Positions 1-10,000 of a DNA stretch of 64,000 bases are shown piece after piece. Each line of letters begins with the position of its first letter. The stretch's first letter is position 1. The DNA comes from Virgisporangium aurantiacum (lineage in GTDB: Bacteria > Actinomycetota > Actinomycetes > Mycobacteriales > Micromonosporaceae), in the NCBI RefSeq assembly GCF_016863635.1, contig NZ_BOPG01000031.1, positions 117,064 through 181,063 of the forward strand. Direction: 5' to 3'. Both the position numbers and the translations under genes were made by a program. The notes beneath the pieces are model-generated. The model was not told where the DNA came from. It saw only the letters and a list, made by a program, of their open reading frames with translations, and made no database searches.

Positions 1-22
1 TACGGCTGGACCACGCGGTTCC

Positions 23-1381
23 TCACCCGCCTCCGGTGACGTCCGGCAGCGCGGCGACGCGGCGCAGTGCGACGTCCAGCCGGTCGAGATCCTCGTCGGT
101 GTGGGCCGCGGTGGCGCACAGGCGCAGGCGCGACTGGCCCGCCGGCACCGCCGGATGCGGCACCGCCGAGACGTAGATGCCGTCGTCGAGCAGGTGCCGA
201 GCCCACGCGTAGGTGCGCAACGTGTCGCCGAGGATGACCGGCACGATCGGCGTCTCGGTGCCACCGTGGGACAGCCCGAGGTTCTCGACGATGCGGCGCA
301 GCCGGTCGGTGTTCTTCCACATGCCTTCGAGGTGCTCCGGCTCGTCCCGGATGGTTCTGACCGTCTCCCGGATCGCCGCGGTGTTGGCCGGTGTCAGGGC
401 CGAGGAGAACATGTACGGGGCCGACCCGTGCTGGAGATAGTTGACGAGGCCGCGTGATCCGGCCACGAACCCGCCGCCCGACGGGAACGCCTTGCCGAGG
501 GACCCGGTGACGATGTCGACCGCGGCGGGGTCCACTCCGGTGTGCCGGGCCGTCCCGCCGCCGTCGGCGCCGAGCACGCCGATCGCGTGCGACTCGTCGA
601 GCAACAGGAACGCGCCGTGCCGGTCCTTGACCGCGACGAGGTCGGCGAGCGGCGCGATGTCGCCGTCCATGGAGTAGACGCCGTCGACCGCCACCAGGAC
701 GCGGGTTCCGCCGGTGGCGTGCCGGGCGAGCAACGCGTCGAGGTGCTCGACGTCGTTGTGCCGGAACCGCACGGTCCGCGCCCCGGAAAGCCGGCAGCCG
801 TCGAGGATGCTGCGATACGCCCTGGCGTCGACGATCGCGACGTCGTGCCGCCCGATGAGGGCCGAGATCGCCGCGAGGTTCGCGTCGTAGCCGCTGGCGT
901 ACAGCGCGGCGGCCGCCGTGCCCACGTGGGCGGCCAGCTCCCGCTCGGTCTCCAGGTGCAGTTCGAGCGTGCCGGTCAGCAGGCGGGCGCCGCCGGCACT
1001 GGTGCCCCATCGCCGGGCCGCCTCGGCGGCCGCCGCGACGATCCGCGGATGCCCGTTCAGGCCGAGGTAGCCGTAGGTGGAGAACAGGAGCAGGTCGCCG
1101 CCGCCGAACGCGGTGTGCGCCGTGGCCGCGGCGGTCAGCGGTAGCCCGAAGCTGTAGAGGTTGGCGTCCCGGCACTGGTCGATGCGGGCCGTCCACTGCC
1201 GCGCCGCCTCGATGTCGAGCAGCCCGCCGGGGCGGATGTCGTCGGTGTAACGGCTTCCGGCCGGGTACGACCGGTCGGGGTCGGAGGCGAACGCGCGGAT
1301 CTCGTCGGTGCGCAGCAAGGCGATGGGTCCTCGGTCGGTGCGGGGGAGTGGGACGGCGACGACGATAGGTCGGTTTCGCAC
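23..1381 (-). CDS. Alpha-oxoamine synthase family PLP enzyme (BioF/CqsA-like)
   Basis: A fold-type I PLP enzyme of 452 residues that would condense an amino acid with an acyl-CoA or acyl-carrier substrate, with decarboxylation. Visible landmarks are DESHA at residues 262-266 (the Asp that holds the pyridine nitrogen and the following His) and GSLGKAF with the Schiff-base lysine at about 297. The catalytic core runs from about residue 95 to the end. The first 90 residues are an extension beyond the roughly 390 residues of biotin-pathway BioF. No biotin gene lies beside it, so a role in a secondary metabolite or signal molecule is as likely as 8-amino-7-oxononanoate synthesis. The start is GTG and the ribosome site is weak, so the true start may be further in. 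The family is certain; the substrate is not. Confidence 0.85.
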   Translation of the reverse strand: MRNRPIVVAVPLPRTDRGPIALLRTDEIRAFASDPDRSYPAGSRYTDDIRPGGLLDIEAARQWTARIDQCRDANLYSFGLPLTAAATAHTAFGGGDLLLFSTYGYLGLNGHPRIVAAAAEAARRWGTSAGGARLLTGTLELHLETERELAAHVGTAAAALYASGYDANLAAISALIGRHDVAIVDARAYRSILDGCRLSGARTVRFRHNDVEHLDALLARHATGGTRVLVAVDGVYSMDGDIAPLADLVAVKDRHGAFLLLDESHAIGVLGADGGGTARHTGVDPAAVDIVTGSLGKAFPSGGGFVAGSRGLVNYLQHGSAPYMFSSALTPANTAAIRETVRTIRDEPEHLEGMWKNTDRLRRIVENLGLSHGGTETPIVPVILGDTLRTYAWARHLLDDGIYVSAVPHPAVPAGQSRLRLCATAAHTDEDLDRLDVALRRVAALPDVTGGG

Positions 1382-1484
1382 CCTTCGACAGGGTGAGTCC
1401 CGTCTCCTGAGCGTGGAGCGCGCCCAGATCGGCCCGGTCGGACGGCCGGCACCGCCGATCGGACGACACCGGCATGATGACCGC

Positions 1485-2018
1485 GTGACGTTGACCTACG
1501 GGGACCTGCTCGACCGCCTGATCCAGCTCGGGATCGCGCCGCCCGACCGCCGCACCGACCCGGACCTCGCCGGGTTTCTGGACGACGAGGTCGAGGAGGT
1601 CGACGGCACGACGTTCGCCGAACTCGGCGTCGCCGTGTTCGTGGAGGGCGTCGACGGCGACGTGGGCCGGGCCTACCTGGACGTGATCGAAGCGGCGGCG
1701 GCCCTGAGCAACGGCGTGGTCACCGACGTGGTCTTCGACCGCGAGGCCGACGACGACCAGCTGTCGTTCCGGGTCGACGGCCGCCCCGTCACGTGGTGGC
1801 TGGACGCGCACGGTCCGGGGGACTGGATCTACAGCTGGTCGGCCATCTGGGGCCAGCTCCACCTGCTGGCGCCGGGCGGCGACGACCCGCGGAAGTTCTA
1901 CGACATCGAGGCGGCCGACTCCGCCGACGGCACCGCGTACCTCCTGCTGACCCCGGAACAGGCGGACGCGTTACGGGCCGAGTTCGCCCTCGACGTCGAC
2001 TCCGTCCCCCCGGACTGA
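1485..2018 (+). CDS. Hypothetical acidic protein
   Basis: I do not recognise this protein. The frame is open from 1308, but the composition becomes coherent only from the GTG at 1485, giving 177 residues beginning TLTYGDLLDRLIQLG after the initiator. It is rich in Asp and Glu, has no signal peptide or membrane segment, and has a Trp-rich stretch near residues 95-120 (WWLD, DWIYSWSAIWGQ). The look is that of the small soluble alpha/beta proteins often found alone in actinobacterial genomes. It is divergent from the oxoamine synthase (103-base gap) and its stop lies 7 bases from the stop of the convergent hydrolase. Confidence 0.6.
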   Translation: MTLTYGDLLDRLIQLGIAPPDRRTDPDLAGFLDDEVEEVDGTTFAELGVAVFVEGVDGDVGRAYLDVIEAAAALSNGVVTDVVFDREADDDQLSFRVDGRPVTWWLDAHGPGDWIYSWSAIWGQLHLLAPGGDDPRKFYDIEAADSADGTAYLLLTPEQADALRAEFALDVDSVPPD

Positions 2019-2025
2019 CCCGTGC

Positions 2026-2826
2026 TCATCGGGCGTGACGCATCGCCCAGTCGAGGGCGAAGTCGGCGATCTCCTCCCAGCCCTTCTGGGCCGGTAGCAG
2101 GTGCGCGTAGCCGTCGTACTCGACGTGTTCGGTCACGGTGTTCGACCGGTAGTGCTTGACGTTGGAGCGTTGCACGGCCGGGGGCATGATGTGGTCCTCG
2201 CTGCCGGAGATGAACAGGAGCGGCGCCCGGTCGTCGTTGCGGTAGTCGACCCAGGTGTCCTGGTGACCGGGCTTGAAGTTCGCCAGGACGCTGCCCCACA
2301 GGATGCCGCCGTTGGCCGGGATGTGGTACCGGTGGTACAGCGCCTCCGCTTCGGCGTCGCTGAACGTGTTGGTGAAGGCGTACTTCCACTCCTCCAGGGT
2401 CAGGCCGATCGCCTTGTGCCGGTTCGCCGGCGACCGCAGCACCGGCAGCGTGGACTTCACCTGTGAGAACGGCACCACGTGCACGCCCTCGGTCGGTGCC
2501 GAGTTGAGCGCCACGGCGGAGGCACCGAAGCCGTGGTCGAGCAGGATCTGGGTGAACGCGCCGCCGGCGGAGTGACCCATGATGATCGGCGGTGCCGCCA
2601 GTTCCCGGACAACCGCTTCGAGGTTCTCGATGATGGCGGGGACGGTGAGCGCGTTGACGATGTCGGGGTTCGCGTTGAGCGCCTCGACCTCCACCTCGAA
2701 GCCGGGATAGCCGGGCGCGAGGACACGGAAGCCCTTGCGCTCGTAGTGGGTGATCCAGTGCTCCCAGCTCCGGGGCGTGACCCAGAAGCCGTGAACCAGG
2801 ACGATCGTGTCGGGCGCGCTTGTCAT
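2026..2826 (-). CDS. Alpha/beta hydrolase
   Basis: A 266-residue single-domain alpha/beta hydrolase, probably cytoplasmic since no signal peptide is visible. The catalytic set can be read directly: oxyanion segment HGFW at residues 12-15, nucleophile Ser86 in GHSAGG, acid Asp211 in GSEDHIMP and base His242 in YAHLLP. It belongs to the esterase-like branch used for small lipophilic esters; the substrate cannot be deduced. A GGAGG ribosome site precedes the ATG and the start lies one base after the stop of the hydrolase at 2828-3661, so the two are cotranscribed and probably translationally coupled. The 3' end abuts the convergent hypothetical gene. Confidence 0.85.
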   Translation of the reverse strand: MTSAPDTIVLVHGFWVTPRSWEHWITHYERKGFRVLAPGYPGFEVEVEALNANPDIVNALTVPAIIENLEAVVRELAAPPIIMGHSAGGAFTQILLDHGFGASAVALNSAPTEGVHVVPFSQVKSTLPVLRSPANRHKAIGLTLEEWKYAFTNTFSDAEAEALYHRYHIPANGGILWGSVLANFKPGHQDTWVDYRNDDRAPLLFISGSEDHIMPPAVQRSNVKHYRSNTVTEHVEYDGYAHLLPAQKGWEEIADFALDWAMRHAR

Positions 2827-2827
2827 G

Positions 2828-3661
2828 TCAGCCTCCGTAGGTGTTGAGGAACGTCAGCAGGTCGTCGCCGAGTCGCTGCTTGTGGGTGTCGGTGATGCCG
2901 TGCGGCGCGCCCGGGTAGACGATCAGCTCCGCGCCCTTGACCAGCGCGGCCGACGCCTTGCCACCGACCTCGAACGGCACCACCTGGTCGTCGTCGCCGT
3001 GGATCACGAGCGTCGGCACGTCGAACGTGGCGAGGTCGGCGCGGAAGTCGGTGGCCGAGAACGCCGCGATCGACTCGTAGGCGTTGCGGTGCCCGGCCGC
3101 CATCGACTGCAGCCAGAACGCGTCCCGGATGCCCGGCGAGACGTTCGCGCCGGGCCGGTTGTTGCCGAAGAACGGCCCGTCGGCGAGGTCCTTGTACAGC
3201 TGCGACCGGTCCGCGCGGGAGCCGGCGCGGATGCCGTCGAACACCTCGACCGGCACGCCGCCCGGGTTGTCGTCGCGGCGCACCATCAGCGGCGGCACCG
3301 CCGACACGAGCACCGCCTGCGCGACCCGGCCGGTGCCGTGGCGGCCGATGTAACGGGTGATCTCGCCGCCGCCGGTGGAGAACCCGACCAGCGTCACGTC
3401 GCGCAGGTCGAGGTGCTCGATCAGGGCGGCGAGGTCGTCCGCGTACGTGTCCATCTCGTTGCCGGCCCAGGTCTGCGTCGACCGGCCGTGGCCTCGCCGG
3501 TCGTGCGCGATGACCCGGTAGCCGTTGGCGGCCAGGAACAGCGCCTGCGCCTCCCAACTGTCGGAGTTCAGCGGCCAGCCGTGGCTGAGCACGACCGGAC
3601 GGCCGGTGCCCCAGTCCTTGAAGAAGATGTCGGTGCCGTCGGTGGTGGTCACAAAGGGCAT
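2828..3661 (-). CDS. Alpha/beta hydrolase, non-haem haloperoxidase family
   Basis: A 277-residue hydrolase closely resembling the cofactor-free chloroperoxidases/perhydrolases and arylesterases. It shows HGWPL at 27-31 (oxyanion), Ser95 in GFSTGGGE, Asp224 or 225 in HGDDDQ and His254 in APHG. The GFSTGGGE nucleophile elbow is characteristic of this subfamily. Members hydrolyse esters and, with peracids formed in the active site, can halogenate non-specifically; the natural substrate is generally unknown. A GAGAGGA ribosome site lies seven bases before the ATG. It is the first gene of a two-gene operon with the hydrolase at 2026-2826, and the 111-base gap upstream separates it from the LuxR-type regulator that may control both. 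Confidence 0.88.
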   Translation of the reverse strand: MPFVTTTDGTDIFFKDWGTGRPVVLSHGWPLNSDSWEAQALFLAANGYRVIAHDRRGHGRSTQTWAGNEMDTYADDLAALIEHLDLRDVTLVGFSTGGGEITRYIGRHGTGRVAQAVLVSAVPPLMVRRDDNPGGVPVEVFDGIRAGSRADRSQLYKDLADGPFFGNNRPGANVSPGIRDAFWLQSMAAGHRNAYESIAAFSATDFRADLATFDVPTLVIHGDDDQVVPFEVGGKASAALVKGAELIVYPGAPHGITDTHKQRLGDDLLTFLNTYGG

Positions 3662-3772
3662 TGCGGGTCCTCTCTGAAGGTCGGCTCAGCTCGCCCGCAG
3701 GCGTCGGCGCCGGGAACGTTACGGCGACGGTGGCGGCCCGCTCGTGCGTCAAATGACTGCAGTTGCGGCGAC

Positions 3773-6541
3773 CTACAGGTCGTGCTCGGCGGCCATGCGC
3801 TGCAGTTCCGCGCGCGAGGTGATGCCGAGCTTGGGGAACATCCGGTACAGGTGACTGCCGACGGTCCGGTGCGAGATGAACAGTCCCTTGGCGATGTCGC
3901 GGTTGGTCAGCCCCTGCGCGACCATGGCGGCGATCTGGATCTCCTGCGGCGACAACGTGTCCCATACGTCGGCCACCGGTGCGGCGCTGCGCTCCCCGGC
4001 GGCCCGCAGCTCCGTCCGGGCGCGTTCGGCGAGGGGCCGGGCGCCGAGGTTGTCGAACCCGTCCCGCGCCTTGCGCAGAAGGTCGCGGGACTCGCGGACC
4101 CGCCGGCGCCGGCGCAGCGACATGCCGTACGTGAAGAGCAGCCGGTGCCGTTCGTAGGGCCACATCGCCAGATCGAGCGACAGCGCCGCGGCGAAGGCGG
4201 ACTCCGCCTCGTCGTCGGGGGCCAGCACCGCCCGCGCGATGGTGAGGTTCATGCGTCCCGTGGGCGAGGTCGTCCCGCGCACCTCCGCGGGCAGCCGGTC
4301 GATGAGCGAGCGCGCGGCGGCGACCTCGCCGCAGGCCGCGGCGGCCTCGGCCAGGCTCGCCAGCGACCACAGGGCGTGCACCGGGTGATAGGCGCCGTCG
4401 GCCGGATCGTGCAACTGCGCGAGCGAGGCGAACGCCAACTCGTGGTGGCCCTGCCCCGACGCGATCGCCGCCCGGGCCAGCAGCACCACGGCGCCGACCG
4501 TGGCGAACCGGCGCGGGTTCATGCGATCGGCGCGGCCCACCAGGTCCTCGGCGGACGCGAACTCACCACGGAAGGCCGCCACGGTCGCGTGCGCCACGAG
4601 CGATGAAGCCTCCCAGAACGGCTGCCGGGTCTCCATGCACAGCCGGGTGCTCTCCTCCGCCGCGGCCACGGCGTGGGACCAGTACCCGCGGCGCATGGCC
4701 GACCAGGCGAGCAGCGACAGCGTCCGGCCGAGCGTGTGCAGGTGACCCACGGACCGGAGCCGCTCGGCCGCCTCGGTGAGCAGAACCTCGGAGACGTCGA
4801 ACGCGCCGGCGCACGCCGCCGCGTGCGCCAGCCGGTAGGTGGTGGTCGCGTCGCGGGCGGCCGCGGGGACCCGGGCGATCAACGCGCGCACGGGCCCGTC
4901 GCTGTCGAAGGGCGACCCGTAGGCGAGCAGTTGGGCCCGCGTCGGGACGTCCGCGACGGCCAACCGGTCGGCGGCGGCGATGACCTGCCGGCCCACCGGC
5001 CGACCGGGCGCGAGGTTCCAGCACCGCAGGGCCGACGCGCGGAGAAAGTCGGTGGCCAGCGTGTCGTCGCCGATCGCGGTGGCCCTCCCGGCGAGGTCGA
5101 CGAGCGCGTCGATGCGTGGCTCGCCGCCCCGGTCCCCGTCGGCCAGTTCGTTCAGCCACTCGTCCCGCAGGCCGTCGTGGTCGCTCTCCCCGAGGTCGCG
5201 GTGCCGCCGCCGGAGCCGCTCGCCGTTCTCCGGCTGCCCGACCGCGTACGCCAGCACGGCGGCCCGGTAGGTCCGGTCCGCGTCGCTCCGACCGTCGACC
5301 GACAGCTGGGCCGCCCGCTCCAGGGCCCGCACCGCGTTCGCCGGGGCGCCGCGCCTGATCGCCTGCTCCGCGTTCCGTTCGAGGTCGGCCGCCAGCGCCG
5401 CGTCCGGTTGCAGCGCGGCCGCGGCCAGGTGCCACACCGCGCGTTCCGGCCGGTTGACCAGCACCCGGGCCAGGGCGGCGTGGCACGCCCGTTGCCGGTC
5501 CGGCCCGAGACGCTGGAGGATCGCCGACCGGATGAGCGGGTGCCGGAAGCGGACGGCGGTGCCGTCGACCGTGATCAACCCGGCCGAGACCGCCGGGTCC
5601 AGAGCCGGCGGGAAACCCTCGCCCGACAGCAGCGCGGCCGCGGCGACGATCTCGGCGACGTCGTCGGCGTCGCTGATCGCCGCGACCTCCAGGATCTGCT
5701 TCGTCGCGGCGTCGAACTCGCCGATGCGGGCCAGGAACGACTGCTCCAGGCGGGCGGTCAGCGGAAGAGCGTCCGGGCCCGGGCCGGCATGGGCGTCGAC
5801 CGCCCGGGGCAGTTCCAGCAGCGCGAGCGGGTTGCCGCGCGCGGCGTCGAGCACCCTCGACCTGGCGCGCGCGTCGAGCGTGCCGGCGACGCCGTCGAGC
5901 AGGACGGCCGCGGCCTCCGCGTCGAGCGGGCCGATGCTCATGAAGGGCACCGTCGACCGCCGCAGCGTCTCCGCCTCCGTCTCGCGGTGCGTGGCGAGCA
6001 CCACGATGGGATCGGCGGCGACCCGGCGCGCGACGAAGGCCAACGCCTGCTGGCTGGCCGGGTCCATCCACTGCGCGTCGTCGGCGAGCAGCAGCACCGG
6101 CCGCTGGGCCGCGACCTCCGTCAGCAGCTCCAGCGCGGCCATCGCCACGGTGGACAGGTCGGGCGACGCACCGGACGTACGACCGAACGCGACGTCGAGG
6201 GCGAGCCGGTAGTGCGGGGTCAGCCGGTTGCGGTGGCCGAGGATCGGCCACAGCACCTGGTGCAACGCGGAGTACGGCAGGCCGAACTCGGTGACGGAAC
6301 CGGCGGTCCGCAGCACCCGGAACTTGTCGCCGGCGGCCGTGGCGGCCCACTCCAGCAGCGCCGACTTGCCGACACCCGGCGCGCCGCGGATGATCAGCGC
6401 GGCACCGCCCTCGGCGACGGCGTCGAGCCGCCTGCCGATCGCGGCCTGCTCGCGCGCGCGTCCGATGAGAAAATGCACGCTGGGCTCCGACTCGTCGCTC
6501 CGGGCCAGAACCACGGTGTCCGGTCGGTCGCTCACGATCAT
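3773..6541 (-). CDS. LuxR family LAL-type regulator (AAA ATPase)
   Basis: A 922-residue regulator of the large ATP-binding LuxR (LAL) family. Walker A GAPGVGKS is at residues 53-60 and the Walker B-like PVLLLADDAQWMD follows around residue 150. A long helical, TPR-like middle region covers about 350-840. A C-terminal LuxR helix-turn-helix starts at LSPQEIQIAAMV and contains TNRDIAKGLFISHRTV. These proteins bind inducer and ATP, oligomerise and activate nearby promoters. A GTG two codons inside (6535) has a better placed GGAG site than the ATG, so the true start may be there. It lies upstream of, and in line with, the two hydrolase genes. Control of those genes is an inference from position. 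Confidence 0.9.
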   Translation of the reverse strand: MIVSDRPDTVVLARSDESEPSVHFLIGRAREQAAIGRRLDAVAEGGAALIIRGAPGVGKSALLEWAATAAGDKFRVLRTAGSVTEFGLPYSALHQVLWPILGHRNRLTPHYRLALDVAFGRTSGASPDLSTVAMAALELLTEVAAQRPVLLLADDAQWMDPASQQALAFVARRVAADPIVVLATHRETEAETLRRSTVPFMSIGPLDAEAAAVLLDGVAGTLDARARSRVLDAARGNPLALLELPRAVDAHAGPGPDALPLTARLEQSFLARIGEFDAATKQILEVAAISDADDVAEIVAAAALLSGEGFPPALDPAVSAGLITVDGTAVRFRHPLIRSAILQRLGPDRQRACHAALARVLVNRPERAVWHLAAAALQPDAALAADLERNAEQAIRRGAPANAVRALERAAQLSVDGRSDADRTYRAAVLAYAVGQPENGERLRRRHRDLGESDHDGLRDEWLNELADGDRGGEPRIDALVDLAGRATAIGDDTLATDFLRASALRCWNLAPGRPVGRQVIAAADRLAVADVPTRAQLLAYGSPFDSDGPVRALIARVPAAARDATTTYRLAHAAACAGAFDVSEVLLTEAAERLRSVGHLHTLGRTLSLLAWSAMRRGYWSHAVAAAEESTRLCMETRQPFWEASSLVAHATVAAFRGEFASAEDLVGRADRMNPRRFATVGAVVLLARAAIASGQGHHELAFASLAQLHDPADGAYHPVHALWSLASLAEAAAACGEVAAARSLIDRLPAEVRGTTSPTGRMNLTIARAVLAPDDEAESAFAAALSLDLAMWPYERHRLLFTYGMSLRRRRRVRESRDLLRKARDGFDNLGARPLAERARTELRAAGERSAAPVADVWDTLSPQEIQIAAMVAQGLTNRDIAKGLFISHRTVGSHLYRMFPKLGITSRAELQRMAAEHDL

Positions 6542-6574
6542 GCTCCAGTCCCGGTGCGGAACTCAAGCAGGCGC

Positions 6575-7063
6575 TCAGGAGAGGCGGACGTGCTGGGTCA
6601 GGTCGCGCAGCGGAAAGGGCGGCACCGGAACCGAGCGGCACAGCGCCAGGTACCGGCTGCGCACCACGACCTCCCGTCCGGTCTCCCCGGCGTCGACAAG
6701 GCGGCGTAAGGCCTCGGGTCTCGGCACGTAGGTGAAGACCAGGCACCCGCGCGGCTTTCCCGGCCAGTCGACCAGGTCGGTGACGTCGCGGCGCTCGTAG
6801 TTGCGTTCCCGCCGGTCCAGGGCCGGCAACGCGTCGGCGTCGACCGCGAACACCGCGCCGGGACAGACCCCGCCGGGAGACGGCTCGATCCCCAGCACCG
6901 CGACGACGCCGTCGTACGGCCGGCCGGCCGCGTCGCGGAACTCCCGCTCCGGATGCGAGCTCGTGTCGGACCCGACGTTCCACGACGGCCGCCACCCGGC
7001 CAGGGTCGCGGGAACCGGTCCGGTCACGGCACTGACCAGCGATCCGTACCCGAAGACGTACAT
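6575..7063 (-). CDS. Gamma-glutamylcyclotransferase-like (GGCT fold) protein
   Basis: A 162-residue protein beginning MYVFGYGSLVS, the signature phosphate-loop-like start of the GGCT/ChaC fold. The segment LDRRERNYERRDV in the middle carries the Glu that usually acts as acid/base in this fold. Family members form 5-oxoproline or open related amide bonds; the substrate here is unknown. The ATG overlaps the stop of the rhamnosidase gene by one base (TGATG), so it is translated as the last gene of the rhamnoside import operon. A much longer open frame to 7237 is not credible, because its extra 58 residues are Arg/Pro-rich out-of-frame sequence of the neighbouring gene. Confidence 0.8.
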   Translation of the reverse strand: MYVFGYGSLVSAVTGPVPATLAGWRPSWNVGSDTSSHPEREFRDAAGRPYDGVVAVLGIEPSPGGVCPGAVFAVDADALPALDRRERNYERRDVTDLVDWPGKPRGCLVFTYVPRPEALRRLVDAGETGREVVVRSRYLALCRSVPVPPFPLRDLTQHVRLS

Positions 7064-10000
7064 CACCACCTCAGGATGACCGGGCCGAACAGGCCCGACA
7101 CCCGCTGGCCCGGCGACACGAAGTGGGTCGGGCTGACCGCGTCGAGGTACGGGGCGAGCGTCCCGTACACCAGGATCTCGACGTCGTTCCCGCCCGGACG
7201 CAGCGCGCCGGTCGCGTCGAACGTGTACGGCGCGCACACCCGCACGCCGAGCCGCCGCCCGTTGACGACCGCCTCCGCGGTGCCGCGGACCCTGCCCAGG
7301 TCGAGCACGGCGGGGCCGGCCGGGGGCTGGTCCACCGTCAGCCGTTGCCGGTACCGGACGCCGCCGCTGAACTCCGCCAGGCCGACGTCCTCCCAGTCGC
7401 CGAGCCCGATCTCACCCGGCCCCGGTTCGAACGTGACCGGCCCGGCCAGCACGGCACCGTGCGAGTGGCCGGGGCACACCCGCACGCGCAGGTCGCAGGT
7501 GCGCGCGGTGCCGTCGAGCGGTACCCGTCCGCCGTCCGCCGTGACCGGCGTGCCGTCGACGGCCACGTCGAACCCGCCGTGCACCCGCAGGGTCATCGAG
7601 CGGGCGCCGGGCGGTATGTCGAACGACAGCGTCTGCTCGCGGGGTTCCACCGCCGCCGGCAAAGCCACCGTGACCGGCAGCACCGTGACCGGCTGCGCCG
7701 TGCCGTCGGTCGGTTCGTCGGAGAGCCATTCGGCCCCGGGCAGCGGGTGCGGGCGGCGCCACAGGTGCAGCGCCGCCGGATCGCCGTACTGCCGTCGGCG
7801 CACCACCACCTCGGCGGGCCGGCCGTCGCGTTCGGCGGTCCAGTGCCGGCCGGACCGCAGGCCCGAACCCGGCGGGCCGTCGACCAGCACCGCCGCCCGC
7901 ACGTCCCCTTCGGTCAGCTCGACGGCCAGGTCGTTCCCGCCCGGCCGCAGGTGCGCGGTCAGGTCGTAGCGGCGCACGCGCGGGGTCTCCTGGGCGGCGT
8001 ACGGCTCGAACCCGCCCTGCCGGCCCACCTCGACCCCGTTCAGCCGGATCACCGCCGCCTCCCGCGCGGCCACCTGGACGGTGCCGGCCGTGACCACGGT
8101 CCGCAGGACGACGGTGGCGCCGGGTCGGGCCGGTCCGGCGGCCGAGATCCATTCCGGTCGCGCGAACCGCTCCCGGTCGCCGATCACGGCGAGGTACGCC
8201 CGAAGGTCAAGATCTTCATCCGGGACGAGGGTGAGCTCGATCGGATGCCGGCCGGGGGCCAGCCGCACCGGGGCCGTCGCGAGGTAGCCCTCGTCGTCGA
8301 AGGCGAGCGCCGTGCCGGCGAGCCGCACCGTCTTCGCCGCCGCCGCGCCGACCGCGAGCCAGCCGTCGATCCCGTCGGCCACGACGAGGTCGCACCGCAC
8401 GGTCACCGGGGTACCGGCGGGCACGACGCCCAGCGCCAGGAACTCCTCGGGCACGTGGCCCTTCGGCCCGAGCGTCTCCCGATGGATCGGGTCCTTGCGG
8501 ATTCCCCGCGACGTCGACCACTCCAGCGTCCGTACGCCACCGGACGGGTCAACCACCAGGGCTTTTGGCCCGAACGTGGCGTGCGCCGCGGTCTCCTCGT
8601 CACCCGTACGGCAGCGTACGGCCCACCGCTGCGGGCCGGTGGCGCCACCGGCCGGGCGGTCGAAGTCACCCCAGGTGTTGTCCATTGTGGACACCAGCTC
8701 GAAGTTCCAGCGGGTCCCGAGGTCGATCCGGTGTTCCAGCGCCGGCGTCCGTTCCGGAGCCGGCGCGAGCGCCGCCGGGGGGAACGCCAGGAGCGCGGCC
8801 GGGCCGTGGTCGAACGGCACGCGCACCTCCACCGAGTCACCGGCCCGCACGCAGTCCAGCGCCCGCGCGGCACCGGTGAACGGGTCGACCAGCACGGCGG
8901 TGGGCGGCACGTCGCGCACCCGCACGGCGTAGCTGTCGCGGTAGCGGGCCGGATCGAACTCGTACCGGGCGTCGAGCCAGCCCAGCGAGATGCCGCGCCG
9001 GTCGGGCTCGCCGACCGACACGTCGCTGGCCCGGGCCGCGGCGGTCAGGAAGACCAGCCGGGTCCCGTCGACGTCCCGGACCAGCGACGGCACCGGAGCC
9101 TCCACCGGCGGCGGCACCGCGGCCAGCAGCGGGCCGAGGTCGTCGGCGCAGGGGATCAGGTGGGCCCGGCCGGCCGCGAAGTGCGCCAGCAGCCGGGCGA
9201 GCGCATCCCCGTCCCCTGACGATCTTTCCGGCAGCGCCTCGACCGCGACCAGCAGCCCCCCGGCGGACACGAACCCGTCGAGGCGGTCGGCGACCCGCGC
9301 GTCGAGCACCGTGCACGCCGGCAGCACCACCACCCGGTACGACTCGTCGGCCACCCGCACCCGGCCGCCCGACACGTCGGCCAGCGCCAGCGAGTCGTCG
9401 TCGATCACGTCGGCCTCGCGGCGCAGCCGGTCCAGCGCACCGGGCACGCTGCGGAACCACGTCATGTCACCGACCAGGTCCAGGTAGACCCGCTGCGCCC
9501 GCGCCGCCGGCCCGTCGGCCGCCGCCGGATCCACGGCGGGTTCGGGCACCGGGCTGCCCGTCTGGACGGTGGTCGTCGGGATCAGCACGGCCACGTCGCA
9601 CACGTGCCGGCCCAACGACAGCGCCGCGCACAGCCGGGTGACGGCGTCGGCGAAGACGCGGTAGTGCGGCCAGTACGGCTGGCGCCAGTCGGTGGACGGC
9701 GGGGCCCACTCCCACCAGCCGGCCCGGGTGGAGTAGTAGGTGGCGTGCGGGTCGTACAGGGTGGCGCCGGCGCGCAGCCACGGCAGCAGCCAGTCGAACG
9801 TCTCCTCGAGCGTGCCGCCCCAGCCGCTGGAGTGGAACGCCTCGATCCACGTCCGCGGATGCCCGTACAGGTGGGCCAGCGACGAGTGGATCCGGGCGTC
9901 GCCGTGGTGGTCCGAGCCCGGCGCGGAGAACCAGCGGTGGGTGCGGGCGTAGTCGGCGTACAGCGCGACGCCCTCGACCGGATGCCCGGCCCGGGCCGGG

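Noticed and set aside
2807..6995. Long frames opposite or overlapping the hydrolase and LAL genes (for example 2807-4606 plus and 4563-6995 minus)
   Set aside because: They are Arg/Pro/Gly-rich shadows of real genes in high G+C DNA, show no family motif and lie entirely within genes with clear catalytic motifs.
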